Shown: positions 63,925-64,000 of the stretch, piece after piece
How positions within the stretch are numbered: the stretch's first letter is position 1
Layout: each line of letters opens with the position of its first letter
Assembly: GCF_000247815.1 (NCBI RefSeq)
Contig: NC_021675.1
Coordinates: 66,173,040 to 66,237,039 of the forward strand
Length of the DNA stretch: 64,000 nt
Source of the DNA: Ficedula albicollis
Lineage: Eukaryota > Chordata > Aves > Passeriformes > Muscicapidae
Reading direction: 5' to 3'
The notes under the pieces: model-generated
What the model saw: only the letters and a program-made list of their open reading frames with translations
The model's database searches: none
Told to the model about the DNA's origin: nothing
Translations under genes and position numbers: made by a program

Positions 63925-64000
63925 GCTCAACATGAGTATGCCATGGGCAGGGTGTCCCTTTCCATGGCATCCTTGTAGGGACTACATGATCTTTAAGGTT
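63925..64000 (+). mobile_element. CR1 LINE 3' end, cut by the window edge
   Basis: GCCATGGGCAGGGTGTCCCT followed by GGGACTACATGATCTTTAAGG matches the last part of CR1 on the + strand. The 3' terminus should lie just beyond 64000. Confidence 0.72.

Overview
The window is vertebrate nuclear DNA, almost certainly from a bird. Degraded CR1 LINE 3' ends occur on both strands with the avian termini (ATTCTGTGATTCTG or its complement, GGTTTGGGTTGGAAGGG). The one protein-coding gene I can identify is ATOH8, with vertebrate-type splice sites. The species cannot be told from the sequence. There is no bacterial or operon-like organisation, no CRISPR array and no recognisable tRNA or rRNA gene.

Gene content is sparse. 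ATOH8 lies on the + strand. Exon 2 (31063-31254) encodes the end of helix 1, the loop and helix 2 of the bHLH domain plus the conserved C-terminal tail. Intron 2 spans 31255-39081. The tiny coding part of exon 3 (39082-39087) adds one Glu and the stop, and is followed by the 3' UTR with candidate poly(A) signals at 39826 and 40711. Exon 1, which should carry the N-terminus, the basic region and most of helix 1, is not visible on either strand. It is either upstream of the window or hidden in the anomalous 1197-base poly-C tract at 15701-16897, which sits in a CpG-rich segment. No other reading frame resembles a known protein; most long frames come from simple repeats or GC-rich noncoding DNA.

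Layout. 1-13 kb: AT-rich, gene-free, with a perfect (AAT)330 array, a perfect (GGAGA)84 array, an old CR1 and an LTR-like block. 13-17.2 kb: CpG-rich, with a 186-bp-period tandem duplication, the poly-C tract and a homopolymer cluster. 17-31 kb: presumed intron 1, with several CR1 copies, one carrying an exact internal 158-bp duplication. 31-40.8 kb: ATOH8 exons 2 and 3, intron 2 and the 3' end. Intron 2 contains a second CpG-rich patch and an AT-rich stretch that looks like a candidate conserved enhancer. 41-64 kb: downstream flank, with CR1 fragments, many short tandem duplications and candidate noncoding elements.

The most distinctive feature of the window is structural. At least fifteen independent local tandem duplications (periods about 39-307 bp) lie in 64 kb, and three of them share a nested layout in which the 3' part of the unit is duplicated again. 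I saw no convincing new protein system.
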